NCBI RefSeq assembly: GCF_046602855.1
Contig: NZ_JBKINJ010000001.1
Location: forward strand, 2,108,001-2,172,000
Direction of reading: 5' to 3'
From: Gracilimonas sp046602855
Lineage (GTDB): Bacteria; Bacteroidota; Rhodothermia; Balneolales; Balneolaceae
DNA length: 64,000 nt
The translations under genes were made by a program, and so were the position numbers. Every line of letters starts with the position of its first letter. Position 1 is the first letter of the stretch. The notes under the pieces are model-generated. The model ran no database searches and was not told the origin of the DNA. It was given only the letters and a program-made list of their open reading frames with translations. Positions 1-9,540 of the stretch are shown one piece after another.

Positions 1-82
1 AACTAATAATGCCTTTAACTTCTTTGGCCTTCACATTCACATCATCTGATTCATACATGGAATATTTATAGGGAATACTCAT
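1..82 (-). CDS. Partial unknown protein (N-terminal 27 residues only)
   Basis: An ATG read on the minus strand at 82-80 overlaps the TGA stop of the preceding gene (ATGA overlap). The frame stays open to the left edge of the window. The visible peptide begins MSIPYKYSMYESDDVNVKAK, which is too short to assign a family. The overlap makes translational coupling with the 79-462 gene likely, so the two probably form one unit. The remainder lies outside the window. Confidence 0.6.
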   Translation of the reverse strand, partial: MSIPYKYSMYESDDVNVKAKEVKGIIS

Positions 83-462
83 TCGTCACCGTCCATTTCC
101 TGAAGTTTTTTTTCCGATATCATAAGATTGAGATTTGAAGAGATTCTTGCAGCCACCTCCCTATGTTTGCGCTTTACTTTCAATACCCTTTCGATCAGGT
201 CCTTACCCGGCAGTTCCCTGAAACTTGATGCCGACTTTCCATGAAGTATCAGCTTTGCACTGAACCATCCTTTTTTGAATTCCAGCATCTCAATTTCGGA
301 TAATGGAATTTCAACAGTCTTAAGTTCAGACTGATATGCCTCGATCACAGCATCCTTTTTTTTGAATTCAAAAAGCAAATGGTCGTCCTTCACTCTCAGA
401 ATTCCTTCCAGTTTCATGAACCCGCCGTTCAAATTTTCGATAGTAAAAGGCAAAGCCCTCAT
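79..462 (-). CDS. Unknown small soluble protein, possibly PH/GRAM-like
   Basis: This is a 127-residue protein that I do not recognise. It has no signal peptide or membrane segment. The alternating beta-like stretch over residues 14-75 (MKLEGILRV, LLFEFKK, TVEIPLSEIEMLEFKKGWFS, KLILHG) followed by a basic helix (about 85-110) resembles the shape of bacterial PH/GRAM-type domains. That is an inference from pattern, not a match. The start at 462 is supported by AGGTGA about six bases upstream; an internal Met at residue 16 is the alternative. Its stop overlaps the start of the next gene on the same strand (positions 82-79), so the pair is probably co-translated. Confidence 0.75.
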   Translation of the reverse strand: MRALPFTIENLNGGFMKLEGILRVKDDHLLFEFKKKDAVIEAYQSELKTVEIPLSEIEMLEFKKGWFSAKLILHGKSASSFRELPGKDLIERVLKVKRKHREVAARISSNLNLMISEKKLQEMDGDE

Positions 463-515
463 ATTGTCACCTGATTTTTATTCATTTAGGCCAAATAATA
501 TTTATTCAAAAAAAG

Positions 516-667
516 TACAAAAATTTTGTAAGGACTTCCTATCTCATCGCTCTAACCCTACAGCTAACACAGAGAGAAATAACTAATCATTACACGAGGA
601 TTTTAGAGTATCCTCAATGTCCTTTCAGGGGTAAAAGGTTGACGATCCTTTTACCCTATTTTTTTTT
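516..667 (+). promoter_or_regulatory. Structured leader or small-RNA candidate upstream of the 726 gene
   Basis: The divergent 263-base gap (463-725) contains a near-palindrome at 516-530 (TACAAAA-A-TTTTGTA). It also contains AAGGAC (530-535), which can pair with GTCCTT (619-624). That pairing would enclose a GAGGAT/ATCCTC hairpin (596-615). A strong intrinsic terminator follows directly (629-667). There is no plus-strand gene upstream in the window for that terminator to serve. The arrangement fits either a terminated small RNA or a leader that attenuates the gene at 726. No known riboswitch class was recognised. Confidence 0.4.
629..667 (+). terminator. Strong intrinsic terminator, plus strand
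   Basis: Perfect 10-base arms GGGTAAAAGG (629-638) and CCTTTTACCC (647-656) flank an 8-base loop. A run of nine T follows at 659-667. The T-run is on the plus strand only. It lies about 60 bases before the gene at 726. Confidence 0.8.
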
Positions 668-725
668 AAACTTTAGAGAAAAGCTCATTTCATTTTTATA
701 GATTAGAGAAAAACACTCGGGTACA

Positions 726-1958
726 TTGAACAATATCAAAAATATCATAGTAAATGTTATAACAAAGGCCTCTTCTAATCCTTTACTATCAAGAACGGTT
801 GTGAAGATAGGTTCAAAGATTAACCCTCCTCCCTTTTTAAGGAATGACATGGAATTCATGTATGGAGCCTGGAGGGGTACTTCAACTGTAAAAGGAAGCG
901 ATGGCAGGTATTTAGGTGAAGATAATGCTTCACCTGCTTTTTACTGTGAGCCTATTCCCACTGAATACCATATCTGTAAATTCGGTGATTCCCGAGACGG
1001 TAAGCAGTACAACATGACGGCACTGCATGATATGATGAAGCTGTGGCCTGAAGTCATGAATCTGATCGATAGGTTCAGGAATTATTATAAGAGTGAGTTC
1101 AAGATCAGCTATAAAGAACTTACAACCGTTGACCTGTTTGTATTCTCTAAATTATTAGTTGCTACCACAGCCTATTTGATCCGGTCTCAAAAATTTGATT
1201 ACGAAAACGAACACGTGCCTGTTGAACTTACCTCTCAGACCAAACTGGTGGCCGGCGTTTTCATGGTCGGCAGAAAGATGATCGAAAGAGGCGAACTGTT
1301 TTTCAATGATATTGAACCTGCCGACGCTAATTTTTTGTACGAATATGCTGATAAGCACCAGGTTCTCATTTCTCCCCGGGATAAAAACTTTGCATGCGCC
1401 GGCAGCATTCGAAAAATTATTGAATTGATTGACGTCACTATTCGAGGCTGGCATTCGAAATCAACAGCTCAAGCGCCTGAAGATCTTCTGAAGATCGTAG
1501 ATGAGACCTATAAACCTGCCTTTGAGTATGGTATCAAAGACCTTCAAATGGAACTTACAATCAAGTATGCAGAAACCGTAATACTTGAGGCATTGTTGAG
1601 GGCCGATTCAGGTATGATATCTGAAAAAATCAAAAACCCAATTTTGGAACAGGTTAGATCCGCATTTTCTTGTGAGTTTACTGATCCCAAAACACTTTCT
1701 GATCAGAAGAGAAATCTGCTGCTGGTACTTAATAAACTGGGGTCTGATCCTGTTGAACCAAGACTGGGTTTTGAGGGGAATACACCATTCCGGAAATTCT
1801 ATCTCAATTATCTTGAACAAATAAGATCTTTTGCCTTCTCACAACAAAATGAGATAAATGCACTAATTGATATTCCAAGTTTAGAAAAGCTTTCAAAAGA
1901 AAAAGTAAATAAACGGATAAATATAATTCCAAGAGACGTTTATAGATCATTTAATTAA
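726..1958 (+). CDS. Unknown 410-residue protein
   Basis: I do not recognise this family. The protein looks soluble and largely helical. Conspicuous features are aromatic- and Cys-containing stretches (FMYGAWRG near 44, SPAFYCEPIPTEYHICKFGDS around 69-88) and a central FMVGRKMIERGELFFNDIEP segment near 179. There is no signal peptide. The frame as drawn begins with TTG at 726, with no clear Shine-Dalgarno sequence; the first ATG codons are at 849 and 858, so the true start may lie later. It sits alone between a divergent unit and the lamin-tail gene, behind a plus-strand terminator-like leader. This suggests conditional transcription. Confidence 0.7.
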   Translation: MNNIKNIIVNVITKASSNPLLSRTVVKIGSKINPPPFLRNDMEFMYGAWRGTSTVKGSDGRYLGEDNASPAFYCEPIPTEYHICKFGDSRDGKQYNMTALHDMMKLWPEVMNLIDRFRNYYKSEFKISYKELTTVDLFVFSKLLVATTAYLIRSQKFDYENEHVPVELTSQTKLVAGVFMVGRKMIERGELFFNDIEPADANFLYEYADKHQVLISPRDKNFACAGSIRKIIELIDVTIRGWHSKSTAQAPEDLLKIVDETYKPAFEYGIKDLQMELTIKYAETVILEALLRADSGMISEKIKNPILEQVRSAFSCEFTDPKTLSDQKRNLLLVLNKLGSDPVEPRLGFEGNTPFRKFYLNYLEQIRSFAFSQQNEINALIDIPSLEKLSKEKVNKRINIIPRDVYRSFN

Positions 1959-2012
1959 AACTGCATGACTGTGTTCTAATAAAAACTATTTGTAACATGG
2001 TTTGGGTACAAT

Positions 2013-5000
2013 ATGTCAAGTTTACGACTGCATATCATCACTTTACTGATCTTTGTGCCGATGTCAATTTGCGCACAAACGGTAAATTTCGAGGATGATT
2101 TCTCTGATCAGGATATCTCTGACTGGTCGGGTACAACTGCAGATTTCACCTTTATATCTGAAGGCAACAACGTTCTACTACAACAAAATGCAGCATCTGC
2201 AGGAACTTCCTCTTTAAGTATTCCTTCCAGTAACGTTATTGGATACTGGGAATTCTTCCTCCGTTTGGATGGCTTCTCTCCGTCTGATGGAAACAAAGCT
2301 GAAATTTATCTTATGAGTGATGCAGCAGACTTCACTACTCCCATAAATGGCTATATGTTGCAGGCCGGTGAGAATCTTTCCGGTGATGTTTTCAGATTAT
2401 TTAGGATAACCGCGGGAAACAAAGATGTAGAAGTTTTGACAGGGACTACAGACATCAGTTCTGGTGGAGATTTTAGGGTAAAAGTCACAAGAGATGCCTC
2501 CGGCAACTGGTCACTTCAAGTCGCTGAAGGTTACACAGGGTTACTCGCTCAGGAAGCTTCAGGAACAGATAACACATATACTTCAGCCTCACATTTCGGA
2601 TTTGTAACCACTTATACCTCAACCCGAACCGATAAATTTGCTTTCGATTTCAAGATCTATATTCCGCCAGTAGCCGTTGATAATATAGCCCTTTTTAATG
2701 ATTCTGAGATCGATATCATCTTCAATAAAGCTTATGATCCGGCATCAGTTCAAACCACTGATTTCACCCTGTTTCCCGGCTCGCTAAATCCCCAGTCTTA
2801 TAGTCAGATAAGTGCAGAGTCAGTCAGGATTGGTTTTGCAGACCCTATCCCAAGTGGTGTGAATGATCTGAATATTTCAGGTGTAGACGACATTTCAGGT
2901 TCCACCACATTAGCTGATACCACTTTTCAGATTGTTATTTTTGATAATTTTGTACCCGGGGATATTGTGATCAATGAATTCATGAAAGACCCTCCCACCG
3001 GTACAGCTGAATATGTGGAGATCCACAATGTTTCGGCCAAATATTTAAACCTAAAAAACTGGCAGGTCGCTGATAATGGGACATTTACTACAATATCTAT
3101 TTCCGACACGCCTATCTTACCTTATGGCTATGCAGTTATCTCAGCCGATACATCAAAATTAAGTTCCTTTTACGGTTCTGCCAATTATATTCAGGCTTCA
3201 CTGCCTCCTCTAAACAATGGGGGTGATGAGGTTCGCCTTTTTGATAGTACAGGGGTTACTGTTGATTCTCTGTCATATACATCGGATTGGGCAGGTATAG
3301 ATGTGGCCATTGAACGAAGAGATCCGGCTGCTGCCTCCATCTATCTTGAAAACTGGGGTGATTCACCCAATCCAAATTTCGGCACTCCCGGTTTCCCTAA
3401 CGAAGTTTCAGCAGATACAGAAGCCCCTCAGATCATGGAAGTGATCCTTCAGAAACCTCTCACTCTTTTGATGGTTACTTCCGAACGTCTTGAAAATGCA
3501 ACAGCTGAAAATCCCGGTAATTACAGCTTGAGTTTAAACCCTGGAGCGGGTGCCAACACTCCGGTTATTCCTTCTATAACAACGGCCATTCAAGTTGCGG
3601 CAGATACTACTGAACTTACTTTAGATACTGAGATCAATGAATACGATGGAAGCTGGAATCTTAATGCAGCCGATCTCACTGATATTTTTGGTAACAATGC
3701 GAATGGCATCTTTGAATTTGAGTTTCAAAACCCGTTCGTATTCATAGATCTAACTGTTATAAACCGAGAGCAACTACTTCTTGAATTCAGCGAAAGCATC
3801 GACCCTGTGTCCATACAACCGAGCGATTTTATTATCAAGGGTATTCAAATTGATGCTGCCACCGGAATTTCTCAACCAACCGGAGATCAAATTCAGCTTG
3901 ATCTTACATCTCCTCTTTTGTCAGGTCCGAGTGACATAATTATTAATGATCTGCAAAGTGTAAGTGGCTGGACGATCAATGACGATACCTACTTTGAATT
4001 CTTCACCTTCGATGAATTTTCGGCCGGAGATGTGATTATCAATGAATTTATGAAAGACCCACCATCTGGTGCTACAGATTATGTGGAGCTGAAAAATACT
4101 TCAGAGAAATATCTCAATCTCAAAGACTGGCAAATTGGAGATGAGCTTTCACTCACCACAATCTCTGGTTCTGATCTTATCTTATATCCTGACAGCTTTG
4201 CTGTGGTTACACCCGATACCACAGCATTGATCAACATATTTGGCCCTGCTTATTATATTCAGGCTTCCCTACCAAACCTAAACAGCACAACTTCCGACCA
4301 GGTCAGGCTTTTAACCTCAGCCGGTGCAATTGCCGATTCCCTTCAATATGAGACGAACTGGGGTGGTGAAGATGTTTCACTCGAAAGAAGAGATCCAACC
4401 GTATCATCCATTTATAAAGAAAACTGGGGAAACTCACCCTCAACCGATCTCGGTACACCCGGTTATTTAAACCTAATTGAACCGGATACCGAGCCCGCTC
4501 AACTGAGCGAAATAAATTTGATTAGCAGATCACAAATTCAGCTGATCTATTCAGAAAGAATTCAGGAGTCTCAAGCAATTGAAATTTTTAATTACACTCT
4601 TCAGGCAGATAACAGCACGGATACCGGCATTGGCATTCAAAGTATCATTTACACTAAACCGGATACTGTTCTATTGCAACTGACCATGGACCTTCCCAGC
4701 GAACCCGAAGGTACTACTTACCAACTGAGCATTGAGAATCAGACGGATCTCTTTGGAAATATCAGTCCAACCTTAACTCCAAACTTGTTTATAATTGACT
4801 ATGGAGTAGCGGATTCCGGCGACGTATTCATTACTGAATTTATGTACGATCCTTCTGATGGTTTTACAGATTTCATAGAATTATATAATGCAACAGACAG
4901 TGCCTATAACCTGCAAAACTGGACGTTCAATGACAACTCAGGAAACAGGAGGTCACTGACTGACCAACAATCTACACTGCTTCCTGGGTCACGTGTAGTG

Positions 5001-8000
5001 CTTGCACCCGATAGTACCATTAAAAATAGTTTCCCTGAAATTTACCTCATAGTAATGGATTCACGCTTTGCCAACCTGAATAGTACAACTGCTGATGATA
5101 TTGTAATCAGGAATGGGGATGGTGTTCTGATCGATTCTTTGACATACAGCAATACCTGGGGCGGCAATAAGACCTCACTGGAACGGAGAAGTGTATCTGT
5201 TTCACCAACTTATGTTGAAAACTGGGGGAACTCTCCTTCACCCAAACTCGGTACTCCGGGAAGTGAGAATCTCATTTCAGAAGATTTGACTTCACCTGAT
5301 ATTGTGGAACTGAATGTAATCAATGGAACTACCTTGCAAGTTCTGTTTTCAGAGCGAATAGAACAAACTCCAGCTGAAAACATAGCAAACTTTGAACTGT
5401 TCGTACCGGCTGAAATTGAAACTCAGGTTCCACCAATATCATTTATAACTTTTCTGGAACCGGATACCGTCATCATTCAATTTCAAAGTTCTCTGCCCAA
5501 GCAAGATCTGGGGACGACTTATCTACTCACTATTCAGGATCAGGCTGATGTATTCGGAAATATAGCCGGTTCCCTATCACAGTCATTTTTCCTGATCGAT
5601 ATTCAGGAGGCTGATTCAGGCGATGTTGTGATCAACGAATTTATGTACGATCCGGCTATTGCATATTCTGAGTTCATCGAACTTTACAATAAAAGTAATA
5701 AGAATATAGACCTGCGAAACTGGACGCTGAACGATAACACAGGAACCCGGCGAAGTATCGCAAATTCCAAAGCGGAGTTGGTACAGGGAGAATATGTGGT
5801 CCTCGTAGCTGACAGTACTCTTTTTGATCAATTCCCGGACAAAAATATTTTAGTTCTCGGTACCGCCTTCCCTTCTCTCAATAACGGCTCTGACGATATT
5901 GTAATAAGAGATCAAAACGGCACGCTGATCGATTCACTTACATACTTTTCTGATTGGGGCGGTGATCAGATCTCGTTAGAACGACTTGATCCCCAAGCAG
6001 CTTCCATATATTCTGAGAATTGGCGTAATTCACCCTCACCTGATCTGGCCACTCCGGGCAAACCGAACGAGATTACGCCTGATACAGACGCGCCAATCAT
6101 AATTCATGCCTTCACAATCGGCACAGATACATTGTGCCTTCGTTACAATGAACGGGTTCAATCTGTGCCAGCTTTAGATGTCTCTAATTATTCTGTTGAG
6201 CCATCTATTCAAATCGGAGACATTATCCAAACCACAGGCAACACGATATCAATCGCACTGTCATCTAAAATGACCGATGGCACATATTATAGCGTCAACA
6301 TTCAGGATCAGATGGATATTTTCGGCAATCTGCAGAATACTGCGAGTGTAGATATTGAATTTACTCAGTTTTCAAATGCATTACCCGGAGATGTCATAAT
6401 AAACGAGATCCTATACAAACGACTGAGCGGTGATTCTCCTGAATTCGTAGAGCTATACAACCAAAGTGATAAAAACTTTGATCTAACTAACTGGACTTTT
6501 TCTGATGCTTCAAATTCCACAACAATACCCTCTGGTACACACATCAAAAGTGGTAAATACCTGATACTTACTGATACTAAAGATTTTACTGCAACAAATA
6601 GCCTGCAAAGTACTGATGCTGTTTACCTTAGCGGTTTGCCCACGTTAAATGATAATGAGGATATAGTAGTCATCAAAAATAAATCCGGTATGGTGATCGA
6701 TAGCTTGAGTTATAAAAATACGTGGGGAGGGAATACACGCGGAGTTTCGTTAGAACGAAAAGATCCACTCTCCGCCTCTAACGATCCGAATAATTGGGCC
6801 AGCAGTGAGGCTCAGACTGGCAATACTGCTGGATCTCAGAGTTCCGTATTTGAACCGGATCAGGATGCACCGCAGATCATCTTTGCTAAAACCGTAGATA
6901 ATAGTCGTATATCTCTGGTGTTCTCAGAATTTGTAATTCCAACTAATACAACCCTGACGGTTAATGGCAGTCCTCTTTCGATCTATGATTTTGATCCTAA
7001 CAACGGAAATCAGATCATTGCAGGGCCGCTAGCAGCCAGTTTCGGTGAAGCTTTAAATCTGAGTATTACGAAAATTGAAGATTACCGGGGAAACATCAGT
7101 CACGAACTCAGTATTGAGGTCTCACAACCACTTACGCCCGGCTCCATAGTTATTAATGAGATCCTGTTCGACCCTATTGCAGATTCTGAGGATAACCTAC
7201 CGGATCAAACTGAGTATATCGAACTCTATAACCGATCAGATCATGCTATCTCGCTGGAGGGTCTGTTTATCCATGATGCACCCGATGAAAATAACGAAGT
7301 ACGCTCCATAGATCCTGTATCTTCCCAATTCAAATGGATTCCTTCCGGCGATTTTGTTTTAGTCTATGCAGAAGATCAATCCGTTGATTTTGCCAATAGC
7401 CGTCTGGCAAAATTCTTTGAAATATCAAATCCAACCGAAGACTTCAAGATCAGAATAGATCGTTCGAGTTTAAGTTTAACTTCAGCCAATGATGCTATTT
7501 ATATAGCTGACAGCACAGGTACAGCTATTGATTCTGTATTCTATGATGAAAGCTGGCATAATCCTAATCTCTTTGACACTGATGGTGTAGCTCTTGAGCG
7601 AATTGACCCAAACGGACCGAGCAATGATAAAACCAACTGGAGCTCAAGCACACGGGTAAACGGAGGCACCCCGGCTCAGAAAAACTCCATTTATCAGATA
7701 CCCGGCTCGTTGCCTGATGAGACAGGGCTGACATTTACCCCCAATCCCTTTTCTCCGGATAATGACGGCTTCGAAGACTACCTGTTTATCAATTATAAGC
7801 TGGATGAATCCGACTATATGTTGCGGGTCAGGATCTTTGATCGTTATGGTCGTCAGGTTAAAAAATTGGCAGACGGCTCACCAGCCGGATTTGATGGTTC
7901 GCTTATGTGGGATGGGCTGACCGATGACCACAAAAAAAATCGAGTTGGCATCTATATTATACTGTTTGAGGCTTACGACAGTGCTAAAGGGAAAAATAAG

Positions 8001-8039
8001 ACTTTTAAAAAAACGGTAGTTCTGGCAAGGAAATTTTAA
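2013..8039 (+). CDS. Giant secreted lamin-tail-domain protein with gliding/T9SS-type C-terminus
   Basis: This 2008-residue protein has a signal peptide over residues 1-22 (ending ICAQ). A beta-rich, lectin/LamG-like region spans about 25-215. Six lamin-tail-like domains follow, starting near residues 317, 673, 937, 1204, 1460 and 1711. Each opens with a G-D-[IV]-[VI]-I-[NT]-E-[FI] motif, continues with an 'EY/DF-[VI]-E-[IL]-[YHK]-N' strand, and closes with an 'LERRDP...NWG.SP...GTPG' signature. Between them lie Ig-like modules of the SbsA/Big_5 style (SERIQ..., FGN motifs). From about 1907 a CHU_C/FlgD-like C-terminal domain begins with TPNPFSPDNDG, as in cargo of the gliding/type IX machinery. 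Known lamin-tail proteins of bacteria are cell-surface or nuclease-associated; adhesion or matrix function is inference. It is probably co-expressed with the outer-membrane-like protein 160 bases downstream. Confidence 0.9.
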   Translation: MSSLRLHIITLLIFVPMSICAQTVNFEDDFSDQDISDWSGTTADFTFISEGNNVLLQQNAASAGTSSLSIPSSNVIGYWEFFLRLDGFSPSDGNKAEIYLMSDAADFTTPINGYMLQAGENLSGDVFRLFRITAGNKDVEVLTGTTDISSGGDFRVKVTRDASGNWSLQVAEGYTGLLAQEASGTDNTYTSASHFGFVTTYTSTRTDKFAFDFKIYIPPVAVDNIALFNDSEIDIIFNKAYDPASVQTTDFTLFPGSLNPQSYSQISAESVRIGFADPIPSGVNDLNISGVDDISGSTTLADTTFQIVIFDNFVPGDIVINEFMKDPPTGTAEYVEIHNVSAKYLNLKNWQVADNGTFTTISISDTPILPYGYAVISADTSKLSSFYGSANYIQASLPPLNNGGDEVRLFDSTGVTVDSLSYTSDWAGIDVAIERRDPAAASIYLENWGDSPNPNFGTPGFPNEVSADTEAPQIMEVILQKPLTLLMVTSERLENATAENPGNYSLSLNPGAGANTPVIPSITTAIQVAADTTELTLDTEINEYDGSWNLNAADLTDIFGNNANGIFEFEFQNPFVFIDLTVINREQLLLEFSESIDPVSIQPSDFIIKGIQIDAATGISQPTGDQIQLDLTSPLLSGPSDIIINDLQSVSGWTINDDTYFEFFTFDEFSAGDVIINEFMKDPPSGATDYVELKNTSEKYLNLKDWQIGDELSLTTISGSDLILYPDSFAVVTPDTTALINIFGPAYYIQASLPNLNSTTSDQVRLLTSAGAIADSLQYETNWGGEDVSLERRDPTVSSIYKENWGNSPSTDLGTPGYLNLIEPDTEPAQLSEINLISRSQIQLIYSERIQESQAIEIFNYTLQADNSTDTGIGIQSIIYTKPDTVLLQLTMDLPSEPEGTTYQLSIENQTDLFGNISPTLTPNLFIIDYGVADSGDVFITEFMYDPSDGFTDFIELYNATDSAYNLQNWTFNDNSGNRRSLTDQQSTLLPGSRVVLAPDSTIKNSFPEIYLIVMDSRFANLNSTTADDIVIRNGDGVLIDSLTYSNTWGGNKTSLERRSVSVSPTYVENWGNSPSPKLGTPGSENLISEDLTSPDIVELNVINGTTLQVLFSERIEQTPAENIANFELFVPAEIETQVPPISFITFLEPDTVIIQFQSSLPKQDLGTTYLLTIQDQADVFGNIAGSLSQSFFLIDIQEADSGDVVINEFMYDPAIAYSEFIELYNKSNKNIDLRNWTLNDNTGTRRSIANSKAELVQGEYVVLVADSTLFDQFPDKNILVLGTAFPSLNNGSDDIVIRDQNGTLIDSLTYFSDWGGDQISLERLDPQAASIYSENWRNSPSPDLATPGKPNEITPDTDAPIIIHAFTIGTDTLCLRYNERVQSVPALDVSNYSVEPSIQIGDIIQTTGNTISIALSSKMTDGTYYSVNIQDQMDIFGNLQNTASVDIEFTQFSNALPGDVIINEILYKRLSGDSPEFVELYNQSDKNFDLTNWTFSDASNSTTIPSGTHIKSGKYLILTDTKDFTATNSLQSTDAVYLSGLPTLNDNEDIVVIKNKSGMVIDSLSYKNTWGGNTRGVSLERKDPLSASNDPNNWASSEAQTGNTAGSQSSVFEPDQDAPQIIFAKTVDNSRISLVFSEFVIPTNTTLTVNGSPLSIYDFDPNNGNQIIAGPLAASFGEALNLSITKIEDYRGNISHELSIEVSQPLTPGSIVINEILFDPIADSEDNLPDQTEYIELYNRSDHAISLEGLFIHDAPDENNEVRSIDPVSSQFKWIPSGDFVLVYAEDQSVDFANSRLAKFFEISNPTEDFKIRIDRSSLSLTSANDAIYIADSTGTAIDSVFYDESWHNPNLFDTDGVALERIDPNGPSNDKTNWSSSTRVNGGTPAQKNSIYQIPGSLPDETGLTFTPNPFSPDNDGFEDYLFINYKLDESDYMLRVRIFDRYGRQVKKLADGSPAGFDGSLMWDGLTDDHKKNRVGIYIILFEAYDSAKGKNKTFKKTVVLARKF

Positions 8040-8199
8040 TGAACTTAAACTATTGTAATGATGTTAAAGGCACAACAATACATTCAAGCTTAAGGTCAGC
8101 AAAACATTGGTTTTACATGATTTTAGATGGATACTATCGTTATTTATATACATTATTAATTCTTGTACTAATTTAAATTTCCGACTGAAAAATTGTTGA

Positions 8200-9510
8200 A
8201 TGCCGACTTTTCTTATTAAGAAACTAAAAATAATTCACAGCTTTATTGATCTGGTGATTCTAAAAAGATCTATCTTTTTTTCCTTTATTCTTTTTTTTCT
8301 ATTGCCACCAGAAGTTACATCCGCTCAGAAATCATCCGACCCCCCACCCCGAACAATAGATGTCTTTCTAGATTGCCGTACATGGCGCTGCGATGAATCT
8401 TACATTAGAGAGAAGATCCCATTTATAAATTACGTTAGGAATAAAGATGATGCTGACCTTCATCTGCTAATAACGACGCAAGGAACCGGAAGCGGTGGTA
8501 ATGAATTCACTCTTCAATTTATCGGGAATAATGAATTCACTGAAGTGAGCAGAACATTAACGTATTTTTCTGCTGAATCAGATACAGATGACGAAATAAG
8601 AAATGATCTCAATGATTATATAAAGAAGGGTTTATTCTTTTTCTTAGCCAATCTACCCGTTTCTGAAAGCTTGACAATCAACTACATTCCTACAGATTTA
8701 CAGGACGAAACACAGACGGTAGATGAGTGGGATTCTTGGGTATTTGAATTAAATGCTGATATGGACTTAGAAGGTGAAGAGTCTGAAAAAGAATTTTCTC
8801 TACGGGGGGATGCAAAAGCTGAAAGAATTACACCGGAATGGAAGCTGGAATTTGAAATTCAACAGTATTATGAACGTCGAAAGTTCAACGACGACGATAC
8901 AACTCGTGTTTTTAATACCGAAAGTCGCAGAGCAGATTTATTGCTTGTAAAAAGTCTAACTGACCATTGGTCTTTCGGAGGTTCATCTAATCTACGTTCT
9001 TCTACGCGCGACAACCTTGCCCTTTTAGCAGATGGAAGTCTAGCTTTGGAGTACAGTATTTTTCCTTATGAAGAATTCACTGAACGTGAAATTACATTTC
9101 TATATCGATTCACCGGTGGTTACAACGACTATAATGAACGGACTATATATGGAAAATCATCTGAATTTTTGCTTGAACACCAACTTAGATCAAATATCCG
9201 TTTTACTAAGCCTTGGGGAGAATTTCGGACTGAAATCAATGCTTCCGCCTACATGCAGGATCTAAGTAAAAACCGACTGGTAACAGAATCACGCCTTAAT
9301 TTCAGAATATACAGAGGTTTTTCTATTTACGTATCCGGTGAATATGCTTGGATCCGTAATCAATTATCCATACCTGCAGGCAACATTACAGATGCTGAAC
9401 AGCTTCTTAATCTTCGACAGCGATTCACCTCATATTCTTACGAAATAAGATTTGGGCTGTCATTTTCTTTTGGTTCAATCTATAATAATGTTGTAAATCC
9501 TCGCCTGTAA
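8200..9510 (+). CDS. Unknown outer-membrane beta-barrel-like protein
   Basis: This is a 436-residue protein. A long basic-hydrophobic N-terminus (about 25-43, ending TSAQ) looks like a signal peptide. Residues 50-160 form a soluble domain with two Cys near its start (LDCRTWRCDES). From about 190 to the end, amphipathic strands rich in Tyr/Phe and acidic residues alternate as in an outer-membrane barrel. The family was not recognised. The start at 8200 (ATG) gives an unusually long leader before the hydrophobic core, so a later start is possible. It follows the lamin-tail giant on the same strand after a 160-base AT-rich gap and converges on the TonB receptor. A role as partner or anchor of the giant protein is only a contextual guess. 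Confidence 0.75.
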   Translation: MPTFLIKKLKIIHSFIDLVILKRSIFFSFILFFLLPPEVTSAQKSSDPPPRTIDVFLDCRTWRCDESYIREKIPFINYVRNKDDADLHLLITTQGTGSGGNEFTLQFIGNNEFTEVSRTLTYFSAESDTDDEIRNDLNDYIKKGLFFFLANLPVSESLTINYIPTDLQDETQTVDEWDSWVFELNADMDLEGEESEKEFSLRGDAKAERITPEWKLEFEIQQYYERRKFNDDDTTRVFNTESRRADLLLVKSLTDHWSFGGSSNLRSSTRDNLALLADGSLALEYSIFPYEEFTEREITFLYRFTGGYNDYNERTIYGKSSEFLLEHQLRSNIRFTKPWGEFRTEINASAYMQDLSKNRLVTESRLNFRIYRGFSIYVSGEYAWIRNQLSIPAGNITDAEQLLNLRQRFTSYSYEIRFGLSFSFGSIYNNVVNPRL

Positions 9511-9540
9511 ATATCTTTTCTGCGTTGTAACGATCACATA

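Noticed and set aside
362..586. Plus-strand ORF of 74 residues antisense to the first gene
   Set aside because: It lies mostly inside the coding minus-strand gene and its end is AT-rich gap; the composition is not protein-like.
2950..7700. Repeats in the lamin-tail gene as a CRISPR or DNA-level repeat array
   Set aside because: Units are about 750-1070 bases apart, diverged at DNA level and protein-coding, so they are domain repeats.
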